A stretch of DNA of 64,000 nt from an uncultured Bacilli bacterium (GTDB lineage: Bacteria; Bacillota_I; Bacilli_A; RF39; UBA660): the NCBI GenBank assembly GCA_934096035.1, contig CAKOKX010000001.1:1-64000 (forward strand), in the 5' to 3' direction. Shown here piece after piece: positions 27,159 to 35,978 of the stretch. A program made the position numbers and the translations under genes. Below the pieces are notes generated by a model. It was given only the letters and a program-made list of their open reading frames with translations. It was not told the DNA's origin and did no database searches. The number at the start of each line of letters is the position of its first letter. The first letter of the stretch is position 1.

Positions 27159-28488
27159 CTCCAGTGGCCTTTAATTGACTCTTAAAACTACTCATATTAA
27201 GTTCAAATAATAGGTTAACTGTTCCAAGTCCTCCTTTTCTATGCTTAGCAATAATTAATTCTGCTGGCACTATTTTTTGATTAAAATCTTTAGCCTTTTC
27301 GTAATAATCTTTGCGATTTATAAATAAAACCATATCAGCATCTTGTTCCAAAGATCCAGATTCACGTAAATCTGCAAGCATCGGTTGATTACTTTCTCTT
27401 TTTTCAGCACTTCTTGATAACTGTGATAAGGCAATAACTGGTACACCTAATTCCAAAGCCATAGTTTTAAGAGAACGAGAAATTTCTGATACTTCCACTT
27501 GACGAGATTCAACTCTTCTTGAACCGGAACTAACTAATTGTAAGTAGTCAATTACTACTAAACCTAAACCATCTTCACTATTAGCAAGTCTTCTACATTT
27601 AGCCCTAATTTCTTGAGCAGTAACACCTGCATTATCTTCAATATAAATATTAGTATCAGCAAGTTGTGATAATGCTTCGTTATACCTTTTCCAATCCTTT
27701 TCTTGCATATTACCAGTTTGCAATTTATAAGCATCAATTTGTCCAATTGAAGAAATCATACGATTAATAAGCATTTCTGCTGACATTTCTAAGTTAAATA
27801 TAGCAACAGCTTTTTTAGTATGTGTCGCAGCATAAGCAGCCATATTTAAAGCAAGTGCAGTTTTTCCCATCCCAGGACGAGCAGCTAAGATAATCATTTC
27901 TCCACCTTGTAAACCAGTTGTTATTTTGTCAAAATCAGGAAACCCAGTTTCAATACCTGTAATACTTCTTTTATTTTTAGCAAGTTCTTCCAATTTTGCT
28001 TGGGCTCTTCTTAAAATTTCACTAATGGGTACAAAATCTCCAACACTTCTTGCTCTAACAACATTTAATATGTTTTTTTCAGCATTATCAAGTAAACTAT
28101 TTACATCTTCTTCATCATATGTAGTGGTAATTATATCACTTGCTGTTTCTATTAAATTTCTTCTTATAGCATAATCCTTAATTATCTTAATATAAAAATC
28201 TAAATTAGCACTTGTTACTACACTATCTATTACATCAGTAATATAATCAAGTCCCACAGCATTAAATTTCTTATCTTTATCAAGTTCATTTCTAAGGGTT
28301 GTTACATCAATTGGTGTCTTACTTTCATGCAGACTTTTAATTGCATTAAAAATATATCTATTTCTCTCATCAAAGAACATATCACTCGTTACTTCTTCAA
28401 CTATCTTACTTACTTCATTATTATTTAAAAAAGCAACACCTAAGACACTCATCTCAGCTTCTTTATTCTGAGGCATACTTCTTGCCAT
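27145..28488 (-). CDS. dnaB: Replicative DNA helicase
   Basis: 447 residues, DnaB family. An N-terminal primase-interacting domain ('MPQNKEAEMSVLGVAFLN', residues 4-100) is followed by a RecA-like helicase domain with Walker A 'RPGMGKTALAL' (about residue 205), Walker B 'LVVIDYLQLV', 'SQLSRS' and 'ESGSLEQDADMV'. It unwinds DNA at the fork. Nine bases after rplI, a pairing conserved in Firmicutes (rplI-dnaC). No intein. Confidence 0.97.
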   Translation of the reverse strand: MARSMPQNKEAEMSVLGVAFLNNNEVSKIVEEVTSDMFFDERNRYIFNAIKSLHESKTPIDVTTLRNELDKDKKFNAVGLDYITDVIDSVVTSANLDFYIKIIKDYAIRRNLIETASDIITTTYDEEDVNSLLDNAEKNILNVVRARSVGDFVPISEILRRAQAKLEELAKNKRSITGIETGFPDFDKITTGLQGGEMIILAARPGMGKTALALNMAAYAATHTKKAVAIFNLEMSAEMLINRMISSIGQIDAYKLQTGNMQEKDWKRYNEALSQLADTNIYIEDNAGVTAQEIRAKCRRLANSEDGLGLVVIDYLQLVSSGSRRVESRQVEVSEISRSLKTMALELGVPVIALSQLSRSAEKRESNQPMLADLRESGSLEQDADMVLFINRKDYYEKAKDFNQKIVPAELIIAKHRKGGLGTVNLLFELNMSSFKSQLKATGDENE

Positions 28489-28496
28489 AAACCCTC

Positions 28497-28937
28497 CTAT
28501 TTAACTAATTCAACATTTAAGTCAAACTTAACTTTTTTATGTAATTCAACACTTACTTTAGTAACACCTAAACTACTTATTGCTACATCACTTTTAATAC
28601 ATTTTTTATCTATTTTATATCCCATATCTTTTAATTTTTCAGATATTTGTTTATTTGATATCGTGCCAAACACTTTATCATCTGCTCCAGTTTTAACCTT
28701 AAAAGTTAAAGTTTTTCCATCTAACTTTTTCTTTATTTCATTTAAACTTTCCACTAAAGCATCTTCATTTTTTTGTCTTTCATCTAATTCTTCATTTAAT
28801 ATTTCACTACTTCTTTTTGTATAAGGAACAGCTAAATTATTTTTAATTAAATAATTATTAGCATAACCATCACTTACATTAATTACACTATCTTTTTTAC
28901 CTTTTCCTTTTACATCACTTAATAAAATTACTTTCAT
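28497..28937 (-). CDS. rplI: 50S ribosomal protein L9
   Basis: 146 residues, normal for L9. 'MKVILLSDVKGKGKKDSVINVSDGYANNYLI' is the N-terminal 23S rRNA-binding domain, followed by the long connecting helix and the C-terminal domain ('GADDKVFGTISNKQISEKL'). Start after AAAGGAGGT. First gene of the rplI-dnaB-M23-walJ-rlmH-myg1-ung run. Confidence 0.96.
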   Translation of the reverse strand: MKVILLSDVKGKGKKDSVINVSDGYANNYLIKNNLAVPYTKRSSEILNEELDERQKNEDALVESLNEIKKKLDGKTLTFKVKTGADDKVFGTISNKQISEKLKDMGYKIDKKCIKSDVAISSLGVTKVSVELHKKVKFDLNVELVK

Positions 28938-28998
28938 CTAAAGACCTCCTTTAAGTAAATAATATTATAACATTTTTTAAATCAAAGAACAATTCCCA

Positions 28999-29017
28999 AG
29001 TACAAAATTTGTACTTT
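28999..29017. terminator. Short palindrome after the MBOAT gene
   Basis: AAGTACAAA and TTTGTACTT form a perfect stem just after the MBOAT stop codon at 29023. There is no clear T run, so it is only a weak terminator candidate. Confidence 0.35.
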
Positions 29018-29022
29018 GAAAT

Positions 29023-30399
29023 TTAAAATCTAAAATATATAAATGGATTATAGCTCGATGCTAAAATACCTACAATACTAAGGATAAATAACACAAGTAT
29101 TATAATATCACTCATTTTATTTTTCTTATCCAACATATTTTTAAATATTGGTGTACATGCAAATATTGCTAGTATAAATACCAGAATCGTTCTTACTCTA
29201 ATTATTTGATAATGACTAAATACACTTAAGTTACCAAGTCCATGAACACCAAACAATGTTTTAATAGCTTCTATTAAAGCACTTGTATTTGTAAAATAAA
29301 ATATTATAAAGCCAAAAGTAACTAGACTAAATGTGTAAATATGCCCAAGGATTTTTGGTAGTTTATCAATATTTTTAAATACAAACTTTTCTAATACTAA
29401 TAAAACAAAATAGAAAAGTCCCCAGAAAACAAAGTTCCAACTAGCACCATGCCACAAACCAGTTAAAGTCCAAACTATAAACAAATTAAATATATGCCGA
29501 GCTTTTTTACATCTATTTCCTCCTAAAGGAATATAAACATAATCTCTAAAGAAAGTTGATAAAGATATATGCCATCTTCTCCAAAATGAAGTTATACTGC
29601 GAGCGATATATGGATAATTGAAGTTTTCTAAATAATTAAATCCAAGCATTTTACCTAAACCAATTGCCATATCGCTATATCCACTAAAATCAAAATAAAT
29701 TTGGAATGTAAAAGCTATACCACCAACAACCATCCCAATAACACCTAACTGTGCAATATCAGAACCAAATAAAGTATCAGCAACATAAGCCATTTCATTA
29801 GCAATTACAACTTTTTTAAATAACCCAATAATAAATCTTCTAATGCCAGTTGCAAAGTTTTCTATATTTTCACATCTTTCATCTAGTTCTTCATTAACAG
29901 TTTCATATCTAACTATAGGTCCTGCAATAAGCTGAGGAAAAGCACTAATATAACAACCTAGGTTAATAACACTTTTTTGAACACCAACTTTACCTTTATA
30001 AACATCAATAACATAAGTAAGTATTTGAAATGTATAAAAACTAATACCAATTGGTAAACTTATAGTTAAAAATTTAATATTTAAATTAAACAAATTATTT
30101 ATATTATCTAAGAAAAAATTAGTATATTTAAATATAAAAAGTAATCCAAGATTAAATATCAAATCAATTATTAACCATTTCTTTTTATTATGACTTTTAT
30201 CCATTATTAAAGCCATATAATAATTAACTAAAATAGATAAAATCATTAAAAGAACATAAATTGGCTCTCCATAACCATAAAACATTAATGAAAATATAAG
30301 TAAAACAATATTTCTTGTTTTTCTTTTTTTAGGTACAAAGTAACAGATTAAGAATATTGGCAAGAAACAAAATAAGAAAATCAAACTTGAAAATACCAT
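29023..30399 (-). CDS. MBOAT-family O-acyltransferase (AlgI/DltB-like)
   Basis: 458 residues with about ten membrane helices. 'YFDFSGYSDMAIGLGKMLG', 'FWRRWHISLSTFFRDYVYIPLGG' and 'LWHGASWNFVFWG' (the catalytic His) are the AlgI/PatA-type MBOAT signatures. It moves acyl groups across the membrane to an extracytoplasmic polymer. It overlaps by one base the SGNH-type partner gene, the usual AlgI/AlgX-like pairing. The substrate (polysaccharide, peptidoglycan or teichoic acid) cannot be told. Confidence 0.92.
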   Translation of the reverse strand: MVFSSLIFLFCFLPIFLICYFVPKKRKTRNIVLLIFSLMFYGYGEPIYVLLMILSILVNYYMALIMDKSHNKKKWLIIDLIFNLGLLFIFKYTNFFLDNINNLFNLNIKFLTISLPIGISFYTFQILTYVIDVYKGKVGVQKSVINLGCYISAFPQLIAGPIVRYETVNEELDERCENIENFATGIRRFIIGLFKKVVIANEMAYVADTLFGSDIAQLGVIGMVVGGIAFTFQIYFDFSGYSDMAIGLGKMLGFNYLENFNYPYIARSITSFWRRWHISLSTFFRDYVYIPLGGNRCKKARHIFNLFIVWTLTGLWHGASWNFVFWGLFYFVLLVLEKFVFKNIDKLPKILGHIYTFSLVTFGFIIFYFTNTSALIEAIKTLFGVHGLGNLSVFSHYQIIRVRTILVFILAIFACTPIFKNMLDKKNKMSDIIILVLFILSIVGILASSYNPFIYFRF

Positions 30400-31589
30400 T
30401 ATTTTACTCTCCCTTCAAAATCATAATCATATTGATCAAATATGGTGGAACCACCTTCATACAAGAATAATACTTTAGAAATATTATTATCACTAACATA
30501 CTTGCTTAAATTAAAGTCTTTATTTTTATATTTATCATATCTTAAGTTAATAACATGTGTTTTATCAAAAGAATTAGCAATTAAATAATCTATTTGCCAT
30601 GAATAAGAATCTCCGATAATAAGTAAATTTTCTTTATCATTATTATGATAATCATAAACCACATTTCCATATTGTCCATTAAAATATTGAACATAATAAT
30701 CATAATATTTATAACTTCTATCAAGTCTAATTTCTCTAGGCTTAAATAAACTATCTGCACTTTTACCATTTACATAAACATCATAATCTAATTTTATATC
30801 AACATCACTAATATAATCATTTATATTATCATTTAAAGCAGTCTTGGCTAAAGAACCATAATACAATCTATTCTTATGTTTCACGATATTTAAATTATTT
30901 ATTTCATTGATTCCAAGCATATCACAAATATCTTTATATCCAGCTAGTGCTCCACTAATTGTCCAATGATGATCAGTTTTATAAAAGTATTTTTTATACT
31001 CATCTATACTTTTTACATCCATTACTCTTACATTAATATGACTATCTAACTTACTTACAAATTCACTTACATAATTACTTAAATTATCTTTTTTTAATGT
31101 AGTAAATTCATATCTTGTAGGTATATAAATATTTACATCTATTTTCTTCTTACTTAATTCATTAAAAAACTTTACTTGATTATCTAATCTTTCATCTAAT
31201 TCTTTACTTGTATATTTATTTGTTAAATAATAAAACTCATTTACTTTATCATAAAATATATACTCACCATCACTATTTTTCTTAATGGGTACATCCTTAA
31301 ACAATATCTTATTACTTGCAAAATCCACTCTATTATACAAACTATTTATTTCATTATAAAACGGAAAATAATTCGTCACTTTGTTTTCCACACTATTTTC
31401 TATTTTACCCACAATATTATTTATTTTATCAATAACATTATTAACATCTTTTCCTTTATATTCTGAAAAATTATCCATATTCATACTTCTAATTCCCATT
31501 TTAACAAGTATAAACTTACATGGAATGCATAAACAAATACCAAAAACTATTACTAAAAATGCTATTACTAATTTTTTATCTTTTTGCAT
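30399..31589 (-). CDS. Membrane-anchored SGNH-like acetyltransferase partner (AlgX/DltD-like)
   Basis: About 396 residues: an N-terminal membrane helix (residues 7-27) and an extracytoplasmic domain with 'YKTDHHWTISGALAGYKDI' (the D-x-x-H-W motif) near residue 195 and 'LLIIGDSYSWQIDYLI' near 330, matching AlgX/AlgJ-type SGNH proteins that accept the acyl group from an MBOAT. The ATG at 31589 begins just before the helix; an upstream ATG at 31649 is less likely. Cotranscribed with the MBOAT gene. Confidence 0.85.
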   Translation of the reverse strand: MQKDKKLVIAFLVIVFGICLCIPCKFILVKMGIRSMNMDNFSEYKGKDVNNVIDKINNIVGKIENSVENKVTNYFPFYNEINSLYNRVDFASNKILFKDVPIKKNSDGEYIFYDKVNEFYYLTNKYTSKELDERLDNQVKFFNELSKKKIDVNIYIPTRYEFTTLKKDNLSNYVSEFVSKLDSHINVRVMDVKSIDEYKKYFYKTDHHWTISGALAGYKDICDMLGINEINNLNIVKHKNRLYYGSLAKTALNDNINDYISDVDIKLDYDVYVNGKSADSLFKPREIRLDRSYKYYDYYVQYFNGQYGNVVYDYHNNDKENLLIIGDSYSWQIDYLIANSFDKTHVINLRYDKYKNKDFNLSKYVSDNNISKVLFLYEGGSTIFDQYDYDFEGRVK

Positions 31590-31633
31590 AAGCTTCACCC
31601 AATAACATTTTACCACATTAAGATTTTTAAGTA

Positions 31634-31659
31634 TAGAAAAACCCACCAATTGGTGAGTT
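31634..31659 (-). terminator. Terminator of rpsF-ssb-rpsR
   Basis: On the minus strand AACTCACC-AATT-GGTGGGTT is followed by TTTCT, directly after the rpsR stop at 31663. Confidence 0.85.
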
Positions 31660-31662
31660 TAA

Positions 31663-31878
31663 TTATTTAACAAATGGTATTAAAGCCATAAATCTTGCAT
31701 ATTTAACTTGTTGAGCAATATGTCTTTGATGTTTAGCACAAGCACCAGTCATTCTTCTTGGTAAAATCTTGCCTTTATCATTTATATATTTATTGATAAT
31801 CATAACATCTTTATAATCTACGCTTTTTCCAGCACACATTTGACAAATTTTCTTTTTCTTACGATAAAATTCTGCCAC
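31663..31878 (-). CDS. rpsR: 30S ribosomal protein S18
   Basis: 71 residues. 'CQMCAGK...YKD...L' with a CxxC pair, then 'GKILPRRMTGACAKHQRHIAQQVKYARFMALIPF' (read in two parts) is the S18 core that binds S6 and 16S rRNA. The CxxC and 'ACAKH' residues make this a zinc-type (C+) S18. Third gene of the rpsF-ssb-rpsR operon. Start after AAGGAGGAT. Confidence 0.97.
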   Translation of the reverse strand: MAEFYRKKKKICQMCAGKSVDYKDVMIINKYINDKGKILPRRMTGACAKHQRHIAQQVKYARFMALIPFVK

Positions 31879-31897
31879 TTTACTTATCCTCCTTTAC

Positions 31898-32377
31898 TTA
31901 AAATGGTAAATCATCACTACTTAAAGTAAGTTCATCCCCAAAGTCTTTATAAGGATCTTCACTAATATCAGTTGTTTCAATATTAGATGCTGGAGCCTCA
32001 GGACTATAAGCTACACTGTTGTTGCTAGCTGGAGCACTATAACTAGCACCGCCATTTTCATTTTTACTTCCTAAGAATTCAAAATTATCTACTACAACAT
32101 CAGTTGTATATCTTTTAGTACCATCTTGAGCATCATAACTGCTATTTCTAATTCTTCCTTGAACTAGAATCATTTGTCCTTTACGACAATATCTATTAAT
32201 AGTTTGAGCACTTCTATTAAAAGCAACACAATTAATAAATTCAGTATCTCTTTCACCATCACGGCTTACAAAATCACTTTGACAAGCAAGTGAAAATCTT
32301 GATATTTCCATATTACTTTGAGTCATTCTTGATTCAGGATCTCTAGTTAATCTTCCTGTTAATATTACTTTGTTCAT
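31898..32377 (-). CDS. ssb: Single-stranded DNA-binding protein
   Basis: 159 residues. N-terminal OB fold of about 105 residues ('MNKVILTGRLTRDPESRMTQ', 'FINCVAFNRSAQTINRYC', 'GQMILVQGRI'), a low-complexity Ser/Ala/Asn linker and the acidic tail ending DDLPF that binds partner proteins such as DNA repair and primosome factors. Between rpsF and rpsR as in most Firmicutes. Confidence 0.97.
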   Translation of the reverse strand: MNKVILTGRLTRDPESRMTQSNMEISRFSLACQSDFVSRDGERDTEFINCVAFNRSAQTINRYCRKGQMILVQGRIRNSSYDAQDGTKRYTTDVVVDNFEFLGSKNENGGASYSAPASNNSVAYSPEAPASNIETTDISEDPYKDFGDELTLSSDDLPF

Positions 32378-32379
32378 TC

Positions 32380-32673
32380 TTATTCTCCTTCAACTTTGAT
32401 AATTAAATGTCTTAAAACATTTTCATTAATAGAAACTTTTCTATCAAATTCTTGAAGGGTTTCATTAGTTACTTCAACAGTCATAACATAGTAGTATCCA
32501 CTAACTTCTTTTTTAATTGGATAAGCTAATTTTTTTCTACCCATTTCTTTGAATTCGATAACTTTAGATGGTTTCTTGTTTATAAGTTTTTGTAAATCTT
32601 CACTAGTTTTCTTAATAGTTTCTTCATCCAATGTTGATTTAACTATAAACATAATTTCATACTTAGTCATCAA
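32380..32673 (-). CDS. rpsF: 30S ribosomal protein S6
   Basis: 97 residues. 'MMTKYEIMFIVKSTLDEETI', 'EFKEMGRKKLAYPIKKEVSGYYY' and 'RHLIIKVE' are S6 signatures. It dimerises with S18 on the 30S platform. First gene of the operon, behind a structured leader that may bind S6:S18. The second ATG (MTKYEIM) is the usual family start, one codon in. Confidence 0.96.
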   Translation of the reverse strand: MMTKYEIMFIVKSTLDEETIKKTSEDLQKLINKKPSKVIEFKEMGRKKLAYPIKKEVSGYYYVMTVEVTNETLQEFDRKVSINENVLRHLIIKVEGE

Positions 32674-32680
32674 TATTCAC

Positions 32681-32719
32681 CTCCTTACGGTCTTCTCGGC
32701 TTCCTTAGAAGCAAGGAGT
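32681..32719 (-). promoter_or_regulatory. Candidate S6:S18-binding autoregulatory leader
   Basis: On the minus strand ACTCCTT pairs with the Shine-Dalgarno region AAGGAG, enclosing a hairpin GCTTC-TAAG-GAAGC and an unpaired CCGAGAAGACCG segment. A conserved CCG in an rpsF leader bulge next to the start is a known feature of the S6:S18 RNA motif in bacteria. Pairing of the Shine-Dalgarno offers a repression mechanism. Assignment is from structure seen by eye. Confidence 0.6.
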
Positions 32720-32739
32720 AATTTCTTTTACTCGCAAGT

Positions 32740-32768
32740 ATTATAACAAATATATGTTCAAAATACAA
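32740..32768 (-). promoter_or_regulatory. Promoter of rpsF-ssb-rpsR
   Basis: On the minus strand TTGTAT (-35, 32763-32768), 17 bp spacer, TATAAT (-10, 32740-32745). It places the RNA start just ahead of the structured leader. Confidence 0.75.
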
Positions 32769-32785
32769 GAAAAATGTACACAATT

Positions 32786-33634
32786 TCATTCACTTTCCAA
32801 CAATAAATCATTTATTTTATTAATGGCATCTATTGTATCTTCAAAGGTTATATTTTTTGCATATGAATAATTATTTTGATATCTCTCCCACAAACCCTTC
32901 ATTTTGTTATCATTTGCCACTAGTGAAATATATTCGCCTGAATTATTTAAGTAATTAATAGAATTACGTTTATTACATGTATTATATATGGCTTTCTTTA
33001 ACAAAACTTTATCAACAACGTTCCATTTTAATGTTGAAAAAACATACAAATCATAATAATCTTTCATTCTTGTATTTTCAATATTTTTACTAAGAACAGC
33101 TTCAAATTTTTCAGCAATAATAGTTTCCATATTGTAAACCATAATATTAATAACTGATTCATCAAAAATTGTTTTATATGAAAATTTTATTTCTCTATAT
33201 GTAATTACATCTCCAGTTGTTATATCAATTAATAAATGTTTCTTTACACCTTCAAAATCGGCATTTATATGCACAGAAAATCCAGGATATTTTTCTTCCA
33301 CTCTAATATCTTTAATAGAAAAAATGGACATTTTTATATTATCACCAACATCGATATTTATTATTTCATTCATTATTTTTTCTATACTTTCTTTTTCTAA
33401 AGGTACTCCTTTTAAAGTAGTATCTAAATCCAATGTTGTTCTATAATCAACACCAAACAAAGATGATAACAAAAAACCGCCCTTAATTATAAGATTATCA
33501 CTATACTTAGAAACAGAAATTCTTTTAAGTAAGGCCTCAAACATATACGTTTGTAAAATGTAACTACTATCAATATTATATTTTTTAGCCAAGTTCTTAG
33601 CTTTAGCTTTTAAACTATCTTTATTTTTAATCAT
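32786..33634 (-). CDS. AbiEii-type nucleotidyltransferase toxin
   Basis: 282 residues, AbiEii/AbiGii family (DUF1814). 'NLIIKGGFLLSSLFGVDYRTTLDLDTTLKG' contains the nucleotidyltransferase G-G and D-x-D residues (about 47-75); 'AEKFEAVLSK...RMKDYYDLYVF' is the conserved second motif. These toxins add nucleotides to tRNA ends and act in type IV toxin-antitoxin and phage abortive infection systems. It overlaps the antitoxin gene by 4 bp. It is inserted next to the rpsF operon, so probably acquired. Confidence 0.92.
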   Translation of the reverse strand: MIKNKDSLKAKAKNLAKKYNIDSSYILQTYMFEALLKRISVSKYSDNLIIKGGFLLSSLFGVDYRTTLDLDTTLKGVPLEKESIEKIMNEIINIDVGDNIKMSIFSIKDIRVEEKYPGFSVHINADFEGVKKHLLIDITTGDVITYREIKFSYKTIFDESVINIMVYNMETIIAEKFEAVLSKNIENTRMKDYYDLYVFSTLKWNVVDKVLLKKAIYNTCNKRNSINYLNNSGEYISLVANDNKMKGLWERYQNNYSYAKNITFEDTIDAINKINDLLLESE

Positions 33635-34218
33635 GACAAAACTTCAAACACCTCCATCATTTTTTTATATACTTTTAATTTTTTAGCATAATCAAATAAT
33701 TTAATTGGATTTTTATTAACACTAAAAAAATATTGTCTTAATGCTTTATTAACAAGCTCGTTATCCAATTTATTTTTATTCTTAATAATATCACAAATAC
33801 TTCTTTCAAGATCATAACATTTAAGTTCATTTCCAAATTCATCAATAATTGTTGTAACTCCCAAATTTAATACTTCTTTATCAACATAATATAATTCAAC
33901 ATTATCTATATGTTGCAAAGAACCGCTATAATCTCGCGGAACAGTAACATCATAAACTAATGGAATTCTATTTGAATACCCATGAAAGTATAATGCTGTT
34001 AAATTTGAAAAAATGCACTTATTACTTAAAAATTGAATTTCAAATAATCTATCATTAAGTTCATCACACTTCAAGTATAATCCTCTAGATACTTTTTCTA
34101 TTACTTTCTCCTTTTGAAGTAAAGAAAGATAATGTTTAGAAACATCTATTTTTTTTAAATCACTAGTTTTTAAATATCCATTTTTAATTACTTTCATAAT
34201 CTTATCTTCATTTTTCAT
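33631..34218 (-). CDS. AbiEi-type antitoxin/transcriptional repressor
   Basis: About 195 residues. An N-terminal winged-helix domain ('ILKVIKNGYLKTSDLKKIDVSKHYLSLLQKEKVI' type, residues 5-50) followed by the AbiEi antitoxin domain ('VSRGLYLKCDE', 'YFHGYSNRIPLVYDVTVPRDY', 'YDLERSICDIIKNK'). AbiEi represses its own operon and counters AbiEii. ATG 34218 after GGAAGTG is preferred to an upstream in-frame start at 34248. Inverted and direct repeats lie just upstream. Confidence 0.9.
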   Translation of the reverse strand: MKNEDKIMKVIKNGYLKTSDLKKIDVSKHYLSLLQKEKVIEKVSRGLYLKCDELNDRLFEIQFLSNKCIFSNLTALYFHGYSNRIPLVYDVTVPRDYSGSLQHIDNVELYYVDKEVLNLGVTTIIDEFGNELKCYDLERSICDIIKNKNKLDNELVNKALRQYFFSVNKNPIKLFDYAKKLKVYKKMMEVFEVLS

Positions 34219-34230
34219 AATTTCACTTCC

Positions 34231-34322
34231 ACACTGATATTTTATCATTTTTCAGTGTATAAGTAAACAATTTTTACTATTGTACTTAAAAATTAAATTA
34301 TTTAAGTATAAATGTAAACAAT
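34231..34322 (-). promoter_or_regulatory. Candidate AbiEi operator/promoter region
   Basis: Upstream of the antitoxin start: inverted pair ACACTG/CAGTGT (about 34231-34258), an inverted pair TACTTAAA/TTTAAGTA (34283-34308), and two direct copies of GTATAA-(2)-GTAAACAAT-like sequence (34257-34271 and 34306-34322). AbiE systems are known to be autorepressed at inverted repeats, so these are the likely sites. Confidence 0.55.
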
Positions 34323-34528
34323 CATTGATCCCATAAAATGCCATAACCAGTTCCAACACAAGAATTATTTAAAGATTCAATATAATATATTTTTTTACTA
34401 GTTTTAACAGTTATACTTTTTCTTTTTAAAATTACTTCTTCCAATACTTCTTCACCATCTGTTAAATAATCAAGTAAATTATCAATTTCATCAAAAGATA
34501 ATTTTTTCAAATTGTTAAACTTCAACAT
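34322..34528 (-). CDS. Hypothetical protein, 68 aa
   Basis: Not recognised. 68 residues, acidic N-terminal half with 'FDEIDNLLDYLTDGEEVLEEVIL', C-terminal 'KIYYIESLNNSCVGTGYGILWDQ'. No membrane segment. Its stop lies inside the AbiE operator region and it starts after AAGGAGG. It could be a cargo gene that came with the AbiE pair. Confidence 0.55.
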   Translation of the reverse strand: MLKFNNLKKLSFDEIDNLLDYLTDGEEVLEEVILKRKSITVKTSKKIYYIESLNNSCVGTGYGILWDQ

Positions 34529-34609
34529 AGCCTCCTTTCTCTCAAAGTTTATACATTAGATATCCTTTCTACTAAATAAATAATACTATAAGCCATCTTA
34601 CTTGTCAAT

Positions 34610-34638
34610 AAAAAAATTCTATAACCTAAGTTACAGAA
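34610..34638 (-). terminator. Terminator of the parA-to-RDD gene run
   Basis: On the minus strand TTCT-GTAAC-tta-GGTTAT-AGAA followed by TTTTTTTA, directly at the stop of the RDD gene (34639). Confidence 0.8.
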
Positions 34639-35310
34639 TTATTTCTTTTTTTCTTTCTTACTTGCTTTTTCTTTAATAGTTTCTTTTTCTTTTACTTCTT
34701 CTACATTTTCTATTATAACATCTTCATTTACTTGTATAACTTTAGTACCTACCACCATATCATGTAAACCACGATTATCTTTTCTAAACATAACCATTAT
34801 TAAGTTTAACATATAAATTAATGAACTAAGCATACTTATGACATAAGTTACATAATAAAATTTTACTCCACTTACAATATATACAGCTCCAACATTTATT
34901 AAACTTAACCATATATTATTTAATATAACAATTCTAATTAAATACTTCCAGAAATTAAGTTTTTTATCATTAATACTAACAATTTTTAATTTCATTATCT
35001 TTTTACCTATTGTTTGGCCATTCATAATAAGTGGCACAACTCCAAAGTAAAGTATTAAAGCTGTCGCAGAAATAATACTACTATAAGTTCTATATTTATA
35101 AACTTCATAATTAAGTTCTATTATTTCATCTTTATAATCATGACTTCCGTCTTCAGAACTTTTCTTAACTACTTCATTATATTTTTCATAAGTATCTTTA
35201 TACTTTTCTTGATATGGATCAATTGGTAATAAATTAATTAAACTAACCACAAGAGATACTATAACAACATCAATTACAAAAGCAATTATTCTTTTTAAAC
35301 TTGTATCCAT
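34639..35310 (-). CDS. RDD family membrane protein
   Basis: 223 residues with about four membrane helices. 'RRIIAFVIDVVIVSLVVSLI'-type N-terminus (R, then D in helix 1), 'GQTIGKKIMKLKIV' and 'DNRGLHDMVVGTKVI' are the RDD-domain signature. A lysine-rich tail ends the protein. The role of RDD proteins is mixed (some are Na+/H+ antiporters). Last in a run with the BI-1 and ychF genes. Confidence 0.85.
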   Translation of the reverse strand: MDTSLKRIIAFVIDVVIVSLVVSLINLLPIDPYQEKYKDTYEKYNEVVKKSSEDGSHDYKDEIIELNYEVYKYRTYSSIISATALILYFGVVPLIMNGQTIGKKIMKLKIVSINDKKLNFWKYLIRIVILNNIWLSLINVGAVYIVSGVKFYYVTYVISMLSSLIYMLNLIMVMFRKDNRGLHDMVVGTKVIQVNEDVIIENVEEVKEKETIKEKASKKEKKK

Positions 35311-35313
35311 AAA

Positions 35314-35961
35314 CTAATCCTTATTTTTAGCAAATAATTCTAATATTTGTAAGAATATATTAATAAAGTCTAAGTATAGTTCTAATGCCCCATAAATAGC
35401 TAAATTATCTTCTGGTAATCCAGCTGATTCCAAAGCTTTAATTTTTTGAACATCATATGCTGTAATACCTAAGAATAATAATAAACAAATAATACATAGA
35501 ATTATTTCAAGCATTCCATTTCCAAGAAAAATATTAATTACTGATACCACTATAACCCCAATTAAAGCCATAAGCAAATAAAATCCAACCTTAGACAAGT
35601 CTACATTCGTCTTGTATCCAATATATGCCATTACTCCAAATATTACGGCACTAACTAAAAATACCATCATTACACTTGTTAATTCATAAACAACAAATAT
35701 ACTTGAAAATGTTAAACCACTAACAAAAGCATATAAAATAAAACATATCTTCGCAGCAGTTGGACTCATTTTCATAACTCTTGCAGATAAAACAATTACC
35801 AATATTAATTCTAATACAATTAGAATCCAAAAAGAACTCCCTGCAAAAATATTTTCCAACATTCTTTCATTCATAGATACACCAAACCCAGTAACGAATG
35901 TTACTAAAAGTCCAATACACATCCATAAAAATGATTTACTTAATAACTTATTATCTTCCAT
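35314..35961 (-). CDS. Bax inhibitor-1/YccA family membrane protein
   Basis: 215 residues with seven hydrophobic helices. 'LYAFVSGLTFSSIFVVYE', 'GITAYDVQKIKALE' and 'ALELYLDFINIFLQIL' (with the conserved acidic pair) mark the BI-1/YetJ family of pH-sensitive Ca2+ leak channels. Three bases after its stop the RDD gene starts, so they are cotranscribed. Confidence 0.93.
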   Translation of the reverse strand: MEDNKLLSKSFLWMCIGLLVTFVTGFGVSMNERMLENIFAGSSFWILIVLELILVIVLSARVMKMSPTAAKICFILYAFVSGLTFSSIFVVYELTSVMMVFLVSAVIFGVMAYIGYKTNVDLSKVGFYLLMALIGVIVVSVINIFLGNGMLEIILCIICLLLFLGITAYDVQKIKALESAGLPEDNLAIYGALELYLDFINIFLQILELFAKNKD

Positions 35962-35978
35962 TATACATTCCTCCTTTG

